Assembly: GCA_022497145.1 (NCBI GenBank)
Contig: MU385856.1
Location: 992,001-1,056,000 of the forward strand
DNA length: 64,000 nt
Reading direction: 5' to 3'
From: Rostrohypoxylon terebratum
Lineage: Eukaryota > Ascomycota > Sordariomycetes > Xylariales > Hypoxylaceae
Shown here: positions 32,331-44,630 of the stretch, piece by piece
Layout: each line of letters opens with the position of its first letter
Numbering within the stretch: the stretch's first letter is position 1
Program-made: the position numbers and the translations under genes
The notes under the pieces: generated by a model
The model's input: the letters and a program-made list of their open reading frames with translations, nothing else
Databases searched by the model: none
Told to the model about the DNA's origin: nothing

Positions 32331-34917
32331 GTTGAACGGTTTGTTGACTGACAAATTGTTGTTTGTAGCTAGAATACAAAATGCGGTCTTCTTGCAAAAA
32401 TCAAATTGTTGCCGAAGACGAACAAAATTAAGTAGGTGCAAAAAGGTCGATGTGCGAAAAAAAGAGGGGTCTAGCGGTTGCGGTGTTCTGAATAAAAAAA
32501 ATATTGGAAGATTTGCCAATTGTTGTTGAGTTAAGGAGTTGTCGTAGCTTCGTTCAGATGAGGTTGAGAACAAAAAAAAGAGGAAGTGATAATATCAACG
32601 AAGTGGGGTATTGAAATATTTGAATCCTTATGGTCCCAAGCTTTTACTGAATCCACGATTGCGCGCTTGTAGCTGGTATTGAAGAGGTTGACGAGGTTGA
32701 CGAGGTTGACGAATCTATCGGTGTTGTTTGTTATCGTAAATAGTAGGCGAAAATGCGCAACGACGATTAGGAGACGTGAGGACGCAAGAGATGTAGAATA
32801 GACAATCCTCGAAATAGAACTCGATCTCGAAATGTGACGCCGATACAATGCGATTCTAGACGAAGACGCGCGCAATGGAAGAGGGATGCTCTCTTCGCAA
32901 CCTAAGGGATTGGGAAGGGTCACCGACTGGAATAGACCCAAGACTTGACGTTCACTTCAATTTTTTTTTCTTACAGTGCGGATGTTGCTGTGTCGGTGGA
33001 AAGTGGGTGGTAACGGCGGGTGCACAAGAAGGTATGCAGATGCAACGCTTCAAGCAACCGAACCGACTTTGCTGCAATCTGCAATGGAAAAAAGAAAAAA
33101 AAAAGTGAACCTTGACTGAGGAAAAAAAGACGAGACGAGGACACTGTGACGAGATGATGAGAACAAAGATGAAGACGAGAGGGAATAGAGAAAAAGGAAA
33201 GTGCCTTGAAAGGAGGAGTCCCCCGATTTTCAACACACAACAGCACCGACGAGACGTGAGATTTCTGCACACGATAGGGAAGATGGAGGAGGAAGGAAGA
33301 AGTAAAACGGGGTCCAGTTGATGCGGCGTGGATTGGGTTTTTTTCAGACGACTTTGATGAATAGTTGGATTAATGGATAAGGTGGATAGGTGGAGAAGCT
33401 TTGACAAAATATGTGGGGTCCTCCCGTCTTTCTATGTACCTCCCACTGCCCTACTGCCCTGCTACTGCATACACCTAGTCGTAGCTGGAGGCACCTGTTC
33501 CCCTTACCACTTTGGCACTTTCCCTATTATTACCTCTTCCCCCTTCGCGGGTACCTTCCTTGGTAAATCCTGTCTGCGGGATACAACTTCCAGGTTAACC
33601 ACAAAATGCTAGCACATCCTTTAAGGCCCTTAAGGCTCACCCAGCTACTGGATAGTGTAGGTACCGATATGGAGGTACATATTTTACCTTAGGCGCATCC
33701 ATGGATGTACTTATCTGTTCTCTTAGCCCTGGAAGTCTAGCGGGGTAAGCACCTGGGCAACGAATAGCTGCTAAGCCACAGAAGACATGGACAAGAACGT
33801 CAAATCTACAAACGTGGGGTGATCCGTCTTATTCCATAATGGTTGCGGGTTAAAGATGTAAGCAGATATCAAGATATTGGTCGTTGCTCGTTGATTAAGT
33901 ACATACCTGTTCTTTATTTATTTTTTTTAATTCAAGGGCATTGTTGCCTGCTCAAGAACCGGTAGTACTGTATGCAACGAATCTCAATTCCTATAGGTCC
34001 AATTTATGTCAAGCAATTCGCTAACGATCTGATGTGACAACCTTGAAATTTTATTGAATTGCCAATCTAACTTCTTATAGGTTGTGGCATGTTACAGGAC
34101 CATATAATGCATGTAATATGAATATTTAAGGCGCTACGTATAATTGTTTGAAAAGCTACCTGCATTTCCCCTATTCACAATGAAATTGCAAAACAAAAAG
34201 GCTGCATATATATCGACGTATAGAATGAGTTGATAGAGTGGAGGTAGGCACAGCATCAACAACAGCATCGAGAGATTCGGAATAAGACGAATGAAGAATA
34301 AGACGATGATTTATCCACGACGACAAATATGAATGAGGGGCACAGTGTTCATTTCAAAACCAATTCAACTTGGAGATTCATTGACAACATGATTTCTTAC
34401 GAAGTAAGATGAGTTCTTATTTATCATCTTTGAAAAAGATGTAAAAGGCCAGTTGAAAAAAATTTATTAAAGTAAAGGTCTCGTGAGCTCTTACTGGTTG
34501 TGCCAGGAGTTTCGTCACACAAACTGTGACTTAATAGATGTGCGCCCGGAACTAAACATCAGCCACATCACTACATCACTGTGTGCTACGCGCTCTAGCG
34601 CTGGTAGGCACGGGCGGGACGCTAAGCAAATCTAGGACGTCTATTGCAACCCGGCATATTAATACCCATTGCCATTGCAGGTTTTAGTGTACCTAGACTT
34701 TAGAGAGATGGCAACCTTAATTAATGTGGATGCGATTAACTTCAGCATCCAGAATCCAGATACAAATCGGGATTCTCTAAACTTTAAGTTTACCTAGATA
34801 TACCTTACATCTTCAATGTTATCTAACAACCTTGAAACCTTGGAAGGTTATCATCCAACCTTGACTAGCTTCTAATTTTTCGTTGAAAGGGGGCAACCTC
34901 GGAGGGCTCTCAGCGCA
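32331..34917. promoter_or_regulatory. Divergent intergenic region, pub1 / low-complexity protein gene
   Basis: This 2.6-kb region contains the pub1 leader and promoter, pyrimidine-rich on the minus strand up to about 33300, with a three-copy GAGGTTGAC repeat at 32682-32709. From about 33600 to 34900 the sequence is AT-rich with no recognised gene. Confidence 0.4.
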
Positions 34918-36289
34918 ATGGCGACCCCAAATCAACATCCCCTACAGGTCCTAGACCAGATGTTTAACGAGATAGTAAGTAGTAACTCAACTCAACAATA
35001 CCTACACAGACCGTCGGAACACGTGGCTAACATGGTAATAGCTTGTTCAAACGGGCAAGAATCTCAAAGCTAGCCTGAAGGAGGGCTCAAAGCGCATCGT
35101 GCCGATTGGCAATGCTCTGCAAGCTAAGACCGCAGATTCATTAACATCATATCATTATGCCTTGGATGACCTTGAGAGCGAGATCGTAAGCACTACCCAT
35201 GTTTTTATCCTTCGGGACTTGAAATCTCATTTTCTGCTATAGATAAGAGCAAAATCTGTTCTCTTACGGGACCTGGAAAAACTGCGTGCTGCCCGCGCTC
35301 CTGCTCCCGCCCCTCAGCCTGTAGCACCGCCAGCACCGATGATGGAGCTGCCATCATCAGCGGCGCATACCATCAGCACCCCGGCTTTCGCTCCTAAAAA
35401 GGAGATTAAGACGGCCGCCCCTTTTCCCGACATGGGAATGGGAATCGGTATGAGTATGGGTATACCTACTGATGTGGTTGACCTGACCGCCAACGACAAG
35501 AAACCATCCCCGCGCGTATCGGCTAGTGCCATTCGACCCCCAGTCAAAGCCACTCCTCCTATGAGGAACGAAGTAAAGCCTTCGCCAAAGCAGACTCCAA
35601 AACCAACGCCCAAGCCAGCACCAAAGGCAAGTCAGCCTCCTAAGGTAACACCAGTTCCTGTACCGCAGATCCCACGGCCTCAAGGATTCCAACCCCCTCA
35701 GCAGCCTTCCGCAGGACCAATGGCCGCAGCCAAACCTCAGCCAGCTGCACCCACTCTTCAAACGGCCAGACAGCCACAGCCCACCCCCGCAGCACCACCT
35801 GCTCAGGATGCCATGATGATGATGCCTACCAACCCTACAGGAAATGAATCGACTACGACAGCAGGCAATGGGCCAAACTTCACGAACATGCAGTTCTCTC
35901 TCGCGCCATCTAACAATGATGTCCCGAGCATACAAGGTGCGCCTCCAGCTCCACTTCCCGAATTCAATCTAACAACATTTGCACCGCAAGATGGGGGTAA
36001 CAACGACATGTTGACTCTTGACAACTCCAAGCCCAACAACGGCACAACGAATAGCCAGAATACCAATACCAACACGACATCGCAGCAACAGCAGCAGCAG
36101 CAACCTCCTAAAGAGCAAGACAAGACCGACAATAACCTGGACGATCTGTTCAACCTAGGCGACGGCAACGGTGCTGACGGCATGTTTGACTTGGGCGTCG
36201 GCGTGAATGATAGTACATTCGACGATATGTTCTTCGACAACAACGATTCGGAGATGGCACAATTTGACGAGGCCTACTTCCTGCCGTAG
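34918..36289 (+). CDS. Low-complexity nuclear-type protein with helical N terminus and acidic tail (possible Mediator Med2-like subunit)
   Basis: Exons are 34918-34974, 35042-35185 and 35243-36289, giving 415 residues. Residues about 1-95 look helical (LDQMFNEILVQTGKNLKASL; YHYALDDLESEIIRAKSVLL). The middle (about 95-330) is Pro/Thr/Lys and Gln/Asn-rich with a run of seven Gln. The last 50 residues are acidic with regularly spaced Phe/Leu (LDDLFNLGDG, DGMFDLGVG, FDDMFFDNNDSEM, FDEAYFLP), resembling transactivation-type sequence. A short helical head plus long disordered tail is the layout of fungal Mediator tail subunits such as Med2, and my recollection of Pezizomycotina proteins with this head is compatible, but I do not see a diagnostic motif. 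The introns (67 and 57 nt) are standard. Treat as conserved protein of unknown function. Confidence 0.72.
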
Positions 36290-36847
36290 TTTTAGATGGT
36301 GCTATCTTGGGTGTACATCGTAGGTTTTCTCAACGTAACACCGGCGCGACGAGGGAACTGCAAGAGGAGAGAATGCCGCCGAGTCTTGCACTCCTGACAG
36401 TACTAGGTGGAAGTTCTAGTGGACCTTGCATATGAGACGATGAAATAAATAGCTAGCCAATACTACCACTATTGCTATTGATTCCGCCAATTTGTTTGAA
36501 GCTATTCGTAGGTTTGCATTAATATAATTCGCTCGTCGTGCTATTGACATCGTGTAACATCTTAGTAAGTATCGTAGTTTCACCATGTGCGTGTTTTAGA
36601 CACACCTATCCCTTTTTCTTTCAAGAAAAAAAAAACTTATATATACTGTCATTAAGACTACTACGCTACGTAAGCACATATCATTTACAGCGAATACAGG
36701 GGTATCTGAATCGAGCCAATCGAGCCAGCCAAACCGCCACCCATCCCATCCATCAGCCTCGTAGGCAGCCAAATTCCCGTCATTATCCAATCGCTCAAAC
36801 AACACAAACCAACCCTCTCTCCAAAACCTTACTTCAGAACGGCTTCT
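36290..36847. other. Convergent 3' intergenic region
   Basis: This 558-bp spacer separates two convergent genes. It contains a short CGAGCCAATCGAGCCAGCC duplication near 36713-36731. No gene was recognised. Confidence 0.4.
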
Positions 36848-38186
36848 TCAAGGTCCCTGGGTGACCTGGAACATCGGCGCGAGCAAGTCAGTCACATTAG
36901 GATTCCTCAGCCCGTTCCAATCGGTATCCATCAGCCCCCAGCTCTCGTCGGCGTTAACGGTGCCCTGGCGTATATAGTACGAGCCCTGGATCGCCCACAG
37001 CGACCACTCGGCGTCGTTGCCGGTCATGTAGTCCCGCAGGCATTGGAAGTAGCTGTTATCATCGTCCGACAAGCCGCTGTTGGGGCCGCCGGTCATGCCG
37101 AAGCCGAACTCGGAGAGGATGAGGGGCGCGGTGTAGTCCTCGTTCTGCGTGAGTACGAAGCCGTCGAAGAGCCCGTAGGCGTCCTTCAGCATGTCGCAGT
37201 TGCCCTTGAAGAGCGCGAAGGTCACGGTGAAGGAGTACGCGTGGAACTCCCACACGTGCTTGCCCTGCCACGCGCTCCAGTCGATCGTGTGGTTGAGGCG
37301 GATGTGCGTCAGGTCTGTCGCGCTCTGCGTCCCGCCCATGATGATCAGGAGGTCGGGGTTCGCTCCGTGCACGCGCTCGGCACCCTGCGTCATGAAGTTG
37401 TACCAGTCGGCGCGTCCGTTCGCGCCTTGGAGGAGTAGCTCGCGGATCTCGTTACGCAGACTCATCGCGATGACTCCCGGTTGGGAGGTTGACCATGTCG
37501 CGATCGCTTCCAGACCATTAAGCCAGTCCTGAGTCTTGAAGTATCTGCTGTTCAAGGAGTTATATCCGAACCCTTCGTCCCACCATCCATTTCCATCGTC
37601 AAGGTTGCCTAATTATATGTTAATTATGGTTCACCTGAATCTTACTTTTGTTTTTCATTCTCTGGTGGTATGGACAGCAAAAGGCTAACTCACAGCACCA
37701 ACTAGCCTTGCTAACATGGTTATCCAGAATCGTCATCACGCCCCTTTGCCAGAGCGCAGCGATCACAGCCTCGTACACTTGGCGCGTGGTTGCGCCGTTA
37801 ACGAACGTGTTCTTCTCCACGACCTGGGAGTACATGCTGTTCATATCGGTCGCTGAGACGTTCGCAGCGCTGGCGGCGTTGGTGAACGAGTCCGAAACTA
37901 GGAGATCCGGGTTCAAAGCATGGTCGATAGAGTATGTTAGGCGTACACAGTTGAACCCTTGCTGGTGGATGAAGTCGGCGATGTAGTCGATAGACTGCTT
38001 GTTCAGACCCTCGGGTATGTTGGCTTCCTGATGGCCAGCCCAGTTTACACAGCGCAGCTTGACGCGCTGTCCGTCGGCGTCCAGGATCCACCGCGATGAC
38101 GTCGAGAGCGGAAGCTTCTGAGCAGATACAACAGCCGCTGGGAGTACGGTGGTACTCAAGACCGTGAGGAGTGATAACAGCTTCAT
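36848..38186 (-). CDS. Secreted glycoside hydrolase family 5 (cellulase-type) enzyme
   Basis: Exons are 38186-37694 and 37608-36848, giving 417 residues. A signal peptide (about 1-22, MKLLSLLTVLSTTVLPAAVV) is followed by LRCVNWAGHQEANIPEG and the QGFNCVRLTYSIDHAL strand. The 85-nt intron splits a Cys codon inside ASWCC/NLDDGNGWWDEGF, the usual GH5 active-site loop. The catalytic acid is in SLRNE (Glu218) and the nucleophile in ILSEFGF (Glu331); WEFHAYSF lies between. GH5 enzymes of this type hydrolyse beta-1,4- or beta-1,3-glucans outside the cell; exact specificity is not readable. No carbohydrate-binding module is present. The upstream ATG at 38252 would prepend residues before the signal peptide and was rejected. 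Codon usage in the second exon is strongly GC-ending compared with neighbours. Confidence 0.9.
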
Positions 38187-41100
38187 GATAACAATAATGA
38201 CCTCGGTTACATCCAAAATATAAAGACGACACCACGGCCCCTCAGAATGCAACGGGAGGACTCTTGATTAGGGAAAGACTAAGCCGTACTGTGCCACGAT
38301 ATTAAAGCTTTATAAAGCGAAGCAATTATATTAGGGGAATTCGCACACCAAAAGAAACTGGACCAGAATGACCATGAATAGTACGACTTGGTATAGGACA
38401 ACCTGCTCACGCAGTAACTATAATAATAATTATAGAGGGATATGAGGAGCCCGGCAACACAGAGCCGTGCGCTAGGAACGGCAGACGAAAACGGGGATCT
38501 CGTGTGCGGGCCACCCGTTATATTATAAGGACCAGCTGGGATTATCAGAAGGAAAAGAAGAGGAACGTGATTCCCTTAGCTCGACGATATATGTGAACGG
38601 ATATATGTCGACGGATACCGCGATGCGTATATTTCCTTCATCCGAAGGAGCTTTCTACACCGGGACATGGCCCCGACTTACCTGCATACTTAGTTCTCAA
38701 CTGACCTTCCCGTTATAACAGATGATAGCCACTATATACAGGTCCAGCTGTAGTAGTATCGCCACGAGATCGGGCTGGGGGCTAGACCTTCAGGGAGGCC
38801 ATTATTAAGAAAACGTGCTTGATCCAATGGGATTCGCGAGCCTCGCCCAGTTTGAAGATCAGGTACGGGGACCCCTTTCAGTTTACTGTCGCCTCCGGCA
38901 CGACATATGTGGTGCACGGCGGGGAAGACCTACCGAACCAATCTGCCAATGTGAAGCAAAAGGTACATGCCTTATACGGCAAGCCTCAAGGGAACGGTGA
39001 AGGAACCGTCCATTCAGATCGAGGGAGCGAGGGAGCAAGGGAAAGGTACCATGCAAGAGAGCAGAAACAAGATCTAGCCAAATTGCGAGAGGAGCGGCGA
39101 CAAATAACCAGGTGCATCGTCCACGCCGTCCATGCCCAAGACAAGGGGTGTCATGTAGAGATCGCATGACTTAGACATATGATTGGATAGTTCACTATTA
39201 TTTGACGTGAACGAGTCAAAAACGAGTCGAAGTGAGGTTGTATTGGGAGTGGAGAATCGGGAAAAAGCCAAGACGAGCAATTCTTGACCTTCGACATTTG
39301 GAGACCTTGAACTTTATTAAAGCCTCTGCGATTTCCTTAAAAGGACAACTCAGGTTTAGCGTAGCTGCTGCTTTTATTACGCGTGACGCAATGCCCATGT
39401 TTATGAACGTGCATAGGTAAGGACAGCCCTACTATGTAGATGCGTTTTAACCCGTTTGTAAAATATGAATGCATTGTATATCGTATATACCTAATACTAA
39501 ACACTCGACCAACGTTAAAGCCATTGCAGATTCTACAATATCAACCACCTGAGCACTTCGCAGGGTTCTTTTTACCTTTCCATATGAAGTAGTATCAGGT
39601 ATGAGATATGTTGAACACCTAAGATGGAAGTGAGACATCTACGGTCTCTCCAATCCATTTCCGACGCCTTTTCAGCCACCACATCCAAAGTAAAAGCAGC
39701 GTGACCGAAATCCGGACACAGTATATTAGGTGGCTTCGATTATAGACAACTTAGTGGCTGAAGGATGCAATATGAACGCATCAACGGGACCACTGCCGTG
39801 TGGGGGAGAGGGAGCGCCAAAGCGCGCCAACATCCATAACCGGCTCTGTACCTAATATACAGCTCCCTATTACTACCTAGTAGCAGCGCGCTGTAAACGG
39901 TAGCTGCAGCGGACCTCTAAGGTTATCGTTACGTCGCCCCTATCCGTCACCGAATCGACCGGCACTAAGAAGCAATACCAACCCAAGCTATCACGTCACC
40001 TGCGAACCTGCATCTGATAGGGCGAAGGCTCAGATGACCTCGAAACGCACCCGGCGAATGCAGGCCAAGAGATCCATATCTGCAATCTCTCCTATTTTTT
40101 TCTGTCCCTTGCATACTAGTAATATAGCATGTTAGCATGTCAACGTCTGTCAACGACGTGAAATTACGTCGTAGCAGTATAGATAGATGATCTCGAAAAA
40201 TAAAGAGAACGATAGATAAGCTTAAATCATGATCATCAATCCATCTCACCTATGAAAACTATCTGTAGACCTATGTAGGTCAGGGTAGGTAGACTTAGCA
40301 TCTAGAGCCCTGAACATTCCAGGTTAGCTTCAGGTACCCGCTCTGCCGCTATCGCTTGTCGTCTTTGCGCCGCAAGTCAGCAACAGCCCACTTAGAGGAT
40401 CGACTGCCTGCTTTAGGTAGGTCATAGACGGAGTTTGTCGGTCTGTCTATATACTCGTCATCGTAGCCCTGTGTTGGAGGTTTGTCTGAGAGATACATAA
40501 GAATGTGGTTCATTCATATCGTCATGCTTGTTAGCTCTGTTCTGTGAATAGAAGACACCCCTCCGCGTGTTAGCTGTAAACTAGCAAAGCGCTCCCTCGG
40601 ACCGAACTGTCAATACCTTACCTACATAGGTAGGTAGTCTAACCTGAGAACATCTTCGAATCGCGACTTCGCAACTCCGGTAGATATGAGCTGAACTCAC
40701 CAGGCCAGCTGAGTGTAGCACACATTATCTCGCTGCGCCTGCTAGAAAGTCGCTATGCAAGGATACTACCGATATTTACTAGTGATCTTCACTTGCAAAC
40801 CACGAAGACAAATATGAAAACTGTTCTTGTTTTTTTACTACATTAGGTAATACAATTACCAACAAACAACCCACCGCGGCGTCGTGTCGCGTGTAGTATG
40901 CCTCGTCTGTCTGTCTTGTTTGTGTCTGGTAGCTGAAGCACTAAAAACTAGTATTAAGGGTTTGCTTTCCGCGCCAACTCCTCTCTGCTCATTAAACCGC
41001 GCGCCGTATAACACGTGTATGCCCGGATTCTGAGTAATGCTCAAGCTTTTTGTATCGTAACATGTCGTTAAAAGCACGCAACATCCTTGCTCTTCTTGCG

Positions 41101-41244
41101 TCAGCCTCGCGCTGCTTCTGGTTTGCGCTACGTCCTTGAGGTACGTAGCACCGAACACGCATCGCCTGCGTGCGGACTGTCCCACGTTCCAGCTGCGGCT
41201 CCAACTATCTTTATAGCTTCTTTGGATTGTATTACCCCCACTCG
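38187..41244. other. Gene-poor region upstream of the GH5 gene
   Basis: About 3.1 kb lies between the GH5 start and the stop of the PH-domain gene. Short open frames such as 38819-39169 lack motifs and neighbours with compatible splice sites. Clusters of TAGGTA/CTACC motifs occur at 40270-40290, 40415 and 40620-40635. No gene or transposon was recognised. Confidence 0.4.
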
Positions 41245-42598
41245 TCATTGAGCTGGTTGAGCTGGCTGAACTGCCACGTTCCCTGATGCAGCCGCGCGAG
41301 CCTCCAATTCTTTGCGCTTCGCTAGAAGGCTTTTAAATGCCCCTAAGCAATGTACCAGCGTCTCTTCGTCGCGGGTGCAGCATCTATAAGTTTTCTCGTC
41401 GGTGATGATCTGGAAGCAATGCTTCTTCGTTTTGCTAACCGGGTCGATATCCACCACATTGACAATCGCCGATAGAGACAGAATAAAGGATGCCTTATAT
41501 TCGGACTCGTTTTTGTATAGTATTAAGTTCCGCGGTCGGAGAACAGCCCAGCGACTCTTCCACTGCTTGACGCCACGCTTGCTGTTAAGGAGCCAAAGCC
41601 AACCCTGCCAGACGATACGATCCGGATCGCTTTCAAGATTCAGGCCGCTTAGCTGACTTGCGTTCCTATTTCCTAACATCGGGCGACCGTTAGAACCAGA
41701 CTCTATCTGTGTCCCTGATGTGGCTGGCGATCGAGCTGTGAGACTTTCGATCGAAGCACCGTGAATCCGTTGCCCCTCGTTATCCGACATGTCTGAATGC
41801 GAAGCCAGTTCATTTCCAGAAAGTCCAGAGTAGTCGTGGTACGATAGTCGTTTCCCGGTTGATGGTATCGATCTCGTTGCGGTCGGGTCCATGGGTTCGG
41901 GAGAGCTCGAAAATGGCCTCTCGCCGTCCAGCAGCTGATTTCGCACTACTGCCGATGCATTCTGCAACATGCCAACGGGAGCGAAAGTCTGCCGGCGCAC
42001 AATAGGGCTAGTCAGGAACATCTCTTCTTCCTCTTCCTCTATCCTCGCATCCTTTCTAATCAGATCGACCCATTCTTGCGCCTCCTTCGAGTTCGGGGCT
42101 TCGAAGTGGTAATTCCTTGCTGGGGAAAATAGACCAAATAGGTGGTGGCGCTTATTCTTTGGGTCCTTGAGAAGCGTAACAGCCGAAAGTTCGGAGGTGT
42201 ATATCATATGCCGCAATTTGCTCTCGTTGTCTGACTTGTAGATGGATAGGGCGCTAGGTCTGAGGACCAGATAGACGGACTTCCAAGCCTATACGCCATG
42301 AAATGAGCATACTGAGTCGTGACGGTGGGCTTGGGGGCCAAGGCTTGTAGCAGCTTACCTTGGTTTTCTGAGTCCGCTTCTGCAGGTAGCCGGACTTGAG
42401 AACGCGGTCAAACTCGAAGCTTCCATTCTGATTGACCGGACTGGTTGATGGTAAAGAAAATTGGTTTCGTAAACGACTGATTTGGGAATTCGCGGGCGCT
42501 GCCATCGCGGAGGGAGAAGGGATACTAATCGTCGCGCCGCGACCTGGGATATTGGCGGTTGTTGGCTCGTGAAGGCAAGGCGATGCCGTCTCCGCCAT
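41245..42598 (-). CDS. Protein with two pleckstrin-homology (PH) domains
   Basis: Exons are 42598-42359 and 42288-41245, giving 427 residues. PH1 (about residues 65-170) begins FDRVLKSGYLQKRTQKTK, continues after the 70-nt intron with AWKSVYLVLRPSALSIYKSD, and ends in the helix SKEAQEWVDLIRKDAR. PH2 (about 300-410) has VWQGWLWLLNSKRGVKQWKS, RWAVLRPRNLILYKNESEYK and a final helix ETLVHCLGAFKSLLAKRKEL. A Ser-rich disordered linker joins them. Double-PH proteins of this build in fungi (Opy1-like) bind phosphoinositides and act at membranes; I infer that role, ligand unknown. The intron sits within the first PH domain, and the joined sequence restores the beta-strand pattern. The C terminus is a short Ala/Gln tail. 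Confidence 0.85.
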
Positions 42599-44630
42599 CT
42601 TTTTAACCCAAGAATTTTGTATTTTAGAGAAGTGCGTGGATGATTGTCGAGTATTAAATTATGGAGGATAACCTCAGAGTGAATTATGACTAAGTGTGAT
42701 CGTATTGTTGACACCAGGAAAATGTATCTGAACCTTAATGTCAGGGGGAAAAGTGGATTGGAAGTCGGGATAGGTCAGAGCAATGAATAGAGGGCACGAT
42801 TCATTGTTGATTAGTGTTTTGTGTGTATTGATTTGAGTAGCAAGATGTCATAAAATACGTGTATTAACCTGACGAGTCGCAGAAAAGTCAAGAAGTCGAA
42901 CAAGAAAAAGAGAGTACCGGTATGGCATATGATTAGAATATCGAGTTCCAAAGGAGTTCCAAGGGAGTCTTGCAACCGAAAGTCGGAAAGCATGCGAAGG
43001 CGTCGAAGCGTCGAAGCGTCGAAGGGAAGCCAGAAGAAGCGGTCGTTAGCCCGTAGCCCGTAGCATGTAACCCGCAGTTCGTAGCCAATAATCAATAATC
43101 AAAAGAGCTGGGATCCGCGGAGTGCCCCTCTCAACTGATCAACAAGATTCAGGGTTGCTGCTTAATGCTCCCAGCGTTGGAGTTGCTCCAGGAATGGGTC
43201 GCAGCAATAGCTTTAAGATTTAGCAAATCAGCGGGTTTGTTATGTGTGTTGTGAGAATCTCGGAGACTCGCCGTCAACCAAATAAAAAAAAAGACGCGTG
43301 CAGTCACGAGGGAAAAAAAAGAAAGTTTAGTATTGGGACAATCGATTGTAGGAAAAATGCGCGTGGAATTGGTGTAATAAAGAAAGTTTCCTTCCGATGG
43401 GGAATCTACGACGTATAGTGGATGATTGTGTTTCCATACCTAACCATTGTACGTCGTACAAGTACTAAGGTATCGTCGCACAAGCGCTTTCTTTTTCAAG
43501 GAGTCCCCTACCAAAACAACCAAAATAAGCTCTGACATTACCGCAAGGACCAGGTGTTTCACGAACTGCCGGTCGTTGATAGCCCCCAATTTCTCATATC
43601 AGCCACGAAAACGAAACCGTGTGATGAGGCTTGCGACTATTGTTGTGGCTTTGTTCTCCAATCACGTTCACTCGTTGGTATGCGCCATTACGTAGATCTT
43701 ACACATAACACCTCCGTATCTCTCGGAGCATTTTCTAAAGACATCTGGCAATTTATGAATAAGACACGTCAGTAGATCAGATCATAGAGAGACATGGATG
43801 ATGCCATCGTTGTCATGTTGTTTGTGAGGCTCTTCAGTCTTCAGAATTAGGACAAATTTAGGTATTAATAAGGGCAATCATCAGATGGAGAGATGGAGCC
43901 GAAATATCGTTCCGCAAGTCTCATCTCGCCATTTCAAAACTATTGGACCTATCGATCCACTGATGATCTTCAACTCTTGATGGATCTAACCGACACTTAA
44001 TCTTACTGGTTACCTGGTTATGTTATCGATAGAGTTACGTCTATATATAGCTTCCATACTTATGGACTGGTTTCTTCACACCAGATGGCTGGCCGCAACT
44101 ATGAAAGAGGACAATGTAAAGTACCGTCAGCACCAAGTCACTACTACTAAGTAGGTACCTAGAGTCTAGACAGAATATGTCTTGATGAAGGTGAGATTTT
44201 AGACCTTGATTCTTCTGAACTTATAGTTACAGTTCAGCCCAAATATGTGTAGTCCACGGCCCTCAAACCGTTGAATGAAGAGCCTCATGCCTACAGAATA
44301 AGCATGGCCATCTAAACATTTTATCCTAACTCTACTAGGGTATCATTACTACTATCCAACCCACCTCAGATTGCTCGCGTGTATTTCCTGATCTTCCTAT
44401 GTTTCTAGAAGGGAATATGGCTAGGTAAGTAGACACCAATAGCCTCAAGCGTTCCAAGTACTCAGAACAGGACCGGCTCTCTTACACTCCTGCCCTGTAT
44501 CCAACCATCTATTTATCCCACAAACCATCTCCACAAACCTTGCCATAATATCTAAACACCTAAACTGCACACCCCGCCCTACACCCTTTTAACCTTGGAC
44601 CCTCTTCCTCTCCTCTTAGCATCCATCATC
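42599..44630. other. Intergenic region upstream of the double-PH gene
   Basis: About 2 kb without a recognised gene. A GTCGAAGC repeat (43004-43025) and a degenerate CGTAGCCCGTAGC repeat (43048-43083) lie near the middle. The right part probably contains the 3' end of the Irs4-like transcript. Confidence 0.4.

Noticed and set aside
32331..32573. In-frame 81-codon extension upstream of pub1
   Set aside because: Translated leader rich in Phe/Leu/Ser from pyrimidine-rich DNA; Pub1/TIA-1 proteins start near MADAP. More likely 5' untranslated sequence.
38819..39169. 116-codon open frame in the gene-poor region
   Set aside because: No recognisable domain; chance frame in a 3-kb spacer. Kept as a possibility only if transcripts appear.
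36848..42598. Possible biosynthetic or degradative gene cluster around the GH5 enzyme
   Set aside because: Neighbours are a disordered nuclear-type protein and a PH-domain protein; no transporter, regulator or further CAZyme nearby.
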